Part shown: positions 37,680 to 39,743 of the stretch, one piece after another
Layout of the letters: each line of letters begins with the position of its first letter
Numbering within the stretch: position 1 is the first letter of the stretch
Assembly (NCBI GenBank): GCA_005893295.1
Contig: VBOY01000033.1
Coordinates: forward strand, 23,765 to 63,507
Direction of reading: 5' to 3'
Length of the DNA stretch: 39,743 nucleotides
From: Candidatus Eiseniibacteriota bacterium
GTDB taxonomy: Bacteria; Eisenbacteria; RBG-16-71-46
Notes under the pieces: model-generated
What the model saw: only the letters and a program-made list of their open reading frames with translations
Databases searched by the model: none
Told to the model about the DNA's origin: nothing
Position numbers and translations under genes: made by a program

Positions 37680-38558
37680 TCACGCGCCGAGGTCGTAGAA
37701 CAACGAGCGCCACGCCGCGCGTGGTCTAAAGCCCAGACGCCGGTAGAGCGCGAGCGCATGGACGTTGCGGTCGTTCACGAACAGGCACACGCTGCGGGTC
37801 CGTTCGAACAGCCGCGTGCACAGCTCGGCCAGGCCGCGGCGCGCCACGCCTTGGTTGCGATGCTCGCGCGGCGTGTAGACGCCCGAGACCTGGGCGGCAT
37901 CGGCGGTGATCGCGCTCACGCTGGCGCGGAACAGCAGTCCCTTTGGGCCCCTCCACAAGAAGGTGTGGCCGTCGCGGCACTCCTCGGCCACCCGCTGGCG
38001 ATAGCCTTCGGGGTCCGCCGTGCGTGGATCTTCATCCAGCTCTTCGGCCCGCAGCAGGGCCCCGCTCTCGTAGACCACCGGGAGGTCGGCGGCGCCGGCC
38101 GGGGTCAGCTCCGGCAAGCGCTCGAAGGCCGGCAGGGCGGCACGGATCAAGTCCATGTAAACTTGCGCGCGCGCGAGGCGCGGGCGAAGCCCGGTGCGCG
38201 CGAACACGCTCAGGAACGGATCCACGGCCGCGCGCGATCCCACCAGCTGGAAGCGCCGCGGCAACATCGGCAGCCTGAGGCGCGCTTGGTCGCCCAGCAG
38301 GCGCATCGCCTCGGCATCCTCGCCCACCGGCAGCATCGCGCCGGAGCGGCCCCCGAGATGCAGCAAGCCCACCATCCGCCCATCGCGTCGCGCGCCCCAG
38401 GTCTCGTCGCGCGGCCGGCCGAGAGCGTCCCTCATGGTGAGCGCCACCAGGTAGACGTTGAGAATCGGGTCCTGGTCCAGGAAGGCGAAGGTTTCGATCA
38501 AGTCCTGTGGACCGAGTCGGTCCACCGCGATCGCGCTCGCACGATGCGCCGGCGCCAT
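37680..38558 (-). CDS. GNAT acetyltransferase with N-terminal DUF4081-like domain
   Basis: A 292-residue protein. The C-terminal GNAT domain has the acetyl-CoA loop VYTPREHRNQGVARRGLAELC and the strand pattern VCLFVNDRNVHALALYRRLGFRPR. The N-terminal half (FLDQDPILNVYLVALTMRDAL) resembles DUF4081 found before GNAT in some actinobacterial enzymes. ATG at 38558 begins one base after the stop of the ABC ATPase, so it is probably cotranscribed. The acceptor is unknown. Confidence 0.87.
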   Translation of the reverse strand: MAPAHRASAIAVDRLGPQDLIETFAFLDQDPILNVYLVALTMRDALGRPRDETWGARRDGRMVGLLHLGGRSGAMLPVGEDAEAMRLLGDQARLRLPMLPRRFQLVGSRAAVDPFLSVFARTGLRPRLARAQVYMDLIRAALPAFERLPELTPAGAADLPVVYESGALLRAEELDEDPRTADPEGYRQRVAEECRDGHTFLWRGPKGLLFRASVSAITADAAQVSGVYTPREHRNQGVARRGLAELCTRLFERTRSVCLFVNDRNVHALALYRRLGFRPRAAWRSLFYDLGA

Positions 38559-38559
38559 C

Positions 38560-39303
38560 TCAGACGATCCTTTCGAAGATCGAGTCCACGAGCGCATCGA
38601 ACCCCTCGTCGCGTTTGTTTCGCGGGCGCTCGAGCGAGATCGTGACGTCGGCCGCGATGCGACCGGGGTGGGGGCTCAGGACGATCACTCGATCGGCCAT
38701 GAGCACGGCTTCCTCGATGATGTGGGTCACCATGACGACCGTGTCCACGGGCAGCGCGTGGTCCGACCACAGGGTCAGAACCTCCTCGCGCAGGTTGGCC
38801 GAGGTGAGGGCGTCCAGGCCGGCGAACGGCTCGTCCATGAGCAGCAGGTCGGGCTCGACCGCCAGGGCCCGCGCCAGGCCTGCGCGCTGCTTCATGCCTC
38901 CCGAGAGCTCGCGGGGATACGCTTCCTCGTAGCCGTCGAGGCCGACCTTGTCGAGGTAGAACGCGGCGCGCCGGCTGGCCTCTTCGGGCGCCATGTCGCG
39001 CGCCTGGAGCCCGAGCTCGACGTTGGCCTGGACCGTCATCCACGGCAGCAGCGCGAACGACTGGAACACCATCGCCGCGTGCGGGTTGACACCCGAGAGC
39101 CGGCGTCCTTGATAAAGGACGTCGCCGGAGCTCGGCGGCATCAGGCCCATCATGATCCGCAGCAGCGTCGATTTGCCGGACCCCGAGGGCCCGACCACGC
39201 ACAGGAACTGGCGCTCCGGAACGGCAAGCGAGATGTCGGTGAGCGCGGGGACCAGCCGGCCGCGGTCGCCGAAGCTCTTCGCCACCTGCCGCAGCTCCAG
39301 CAT
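38560..39303 (-). CDS. ABC importer ATP-binding subunit (SsuB/TauB/NrtD-like)
   Basis: A 247-residue ATPase with Walker A GPSGSGKSTL, Q-loop VFQSFALLPWMTV, signature LSGGMKQRAGLARAL, Walker B LLLMDEPFAGLD and H-loop VMVTHI. The sequence RVIVLSPHPGRI is typical of the nitrate/sulfonate/taurine importer group. The ATG overlaps the permease stop as TGATG. No binding protein is visible in the window; the operon continues past the right edge. Confidence 0.94.
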   Translation of the reverse strand: MLELRQVAKSFGDRGRLVPALTDISLAVPERQFLCVVGPSGSGKSTLLRIMMGLMPPSSGDVLYQGRRLSGVNPHAAMVFQSFALLPWMTVQANVELGLQARDMAPEEASRRAAFYLDKVGLDGYEEAYPRELSGGMKQRAGLARALAVEPDLLLMDEPFAGLDALTSANLREEVLTLWSDHALPVDTVVMVTHIIEEAVLMADRVIVLSPHPGRIAADVTISLERPRNKRDEGFDALVDSIFERIV

Positions 39304-39743
39304 CAGGCCTCCATGCGGTAGCGGGTCTGGACGTGGTCGTACGCCCGCTTCCAGACCAGCCGGTTGAACGCCACCACGGTGGTGACGAGCGCCGCCACCG
39401 AGAGCAGCAGCAGCGTGCGATCGCCCGTCTGGAAGGTCGCGCGGTTGAGCAGGGCGCCCACCCCGAGAACCTCGTAGGTGTGGCCCCGGTAGACGATGTA
39501 CTCGGAGAGGATCAACGCGTTCCAGGTGCCGCCCCACGCCACCACGCTGCCGGTCACCAGCGATGGCATGCACGCCGGCAGGACGAGTTTCCGGTGGATC
39601 TGTCGACGGGTGAGCCCGAGCGAGCGCATCGACTCGCGCAGGTCGTCGGGAACGCGTTGCACGCCGGCGAGCATGTTGAACAGCAGGTACCACTGCATGC
39701 CGGTGAGGGCGAGTAGAACCGAGATCAGCTCCATGCCGCCGAG
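39303..39743 (-). CDS. ABC importer permease (3' part)
   Basis: The visible 146 residues are the C-terminal half of a binding-protein-dependent permease. The coupling EAA-like loop reads ESMRSLGLTRRQIHRKLVLPACMPSL, with membrane helices on both sides. Its start lies beyond the window. With the ATPase it probably imports an organic or inorganic anion such as sulfonate or nitrate. The substrate is uncertain. Confidence 0.9.
   Translation of the reverse strand, partial: LGGMELISVLLALTGMQWYLLFNMLAGVQRVPDDLRESMRSLGLTRRQIHRKLVLPACMPSLVTGSVVAWGGTWNALILSEYIVYRGHTYEVLGVGALLNRATFQTGDRTLLLLSVAALVTTVVAFNRLVWKRAYDHVQTRYRMEA

Overview
The window is a GC-rich chromosomal segment from a Gram-negative-type (diderm) bacterium. 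It carries the replication-initiation locus (dnaA, dnaN, a DUF721/DciA-like gene, gyrB, gyrA) plus many housekeeping genes. Predicted outer-membrane barrels and lipoproteins, a very long GreA-family protein, an EF-P with an unusual tip and a Rex repressor suggest an uncultured lineage near the FCB group, such as Candidatus Eisenbacteria. That assignment is an inference with low confidence. I saw no rRNA, tRNA, CRISPR array, prophage or intact insertion sequence.

Layout. 1-2206: the end of an ABC exporter operon (ATPase plus ABC-2 permease), then a gene-free stretch that looks like a structured RNA ending in a strong intrinsic terminator. 2270-7211: a cytochrome c, glutamine-dependent NAD synthetase, a barrel/lipoprotein pair and a B3/B4-domain protein. 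7566-11089: a giant GreA fusion and a PduO-type cobalamin adenosyltransferase. 11106-15481: a Rho lacking its usual RNA-binding domain, EF-P, groEL (broken as written) and groES. 15824-20762: a membrane-anchored OB-like protein, a degenerate NtrC-type regulator, an exonuclease-peroxiredoxin fusion, a thioredoxin and a metallophosphoesterase. 20993-27905: a secreted two-jelly-roll protein, a CorA/HDAC-like coupled pair, and an exporter operon with a TPR/hydrolase-like protein. 27943-36925: rex, gyrA, gyrB, DUF721, dnaN, dnaA and the likely origin. 36926-39743: a barrel protein, a GNAT acetyltransferase and an ABC importer running off the end.

How the genes work together. The dnaA-to-gyrA block, all on the minus strand, supplies the initiator, clamp, helicase-loading factor and gyrase next to their origin. 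DnaA-box-like sites lie on both sides of dnaA. recF is absent from its customary place. rex has a good Rex operator just upstream, so it probably represses itself in response to NADH/NAD+; the NAD synthetase is elsewhere in the window.

The most unusual signals are: the pseudoknotted RNA candidate at 1928-2206; the 897-residue GreA fusion; the shortened Rho with a promoter and possible leader peptide; a 47-bp repeat found behind both rho and a thioredoxin gene with pairing-preserving changes; the exonuclease-peroxiredoxin read-through with an internal ribosome site; an NtrC-type protein with a damaged receiver and no GAFTGA loop; and two internal deletions in groEL that need checking against reads.
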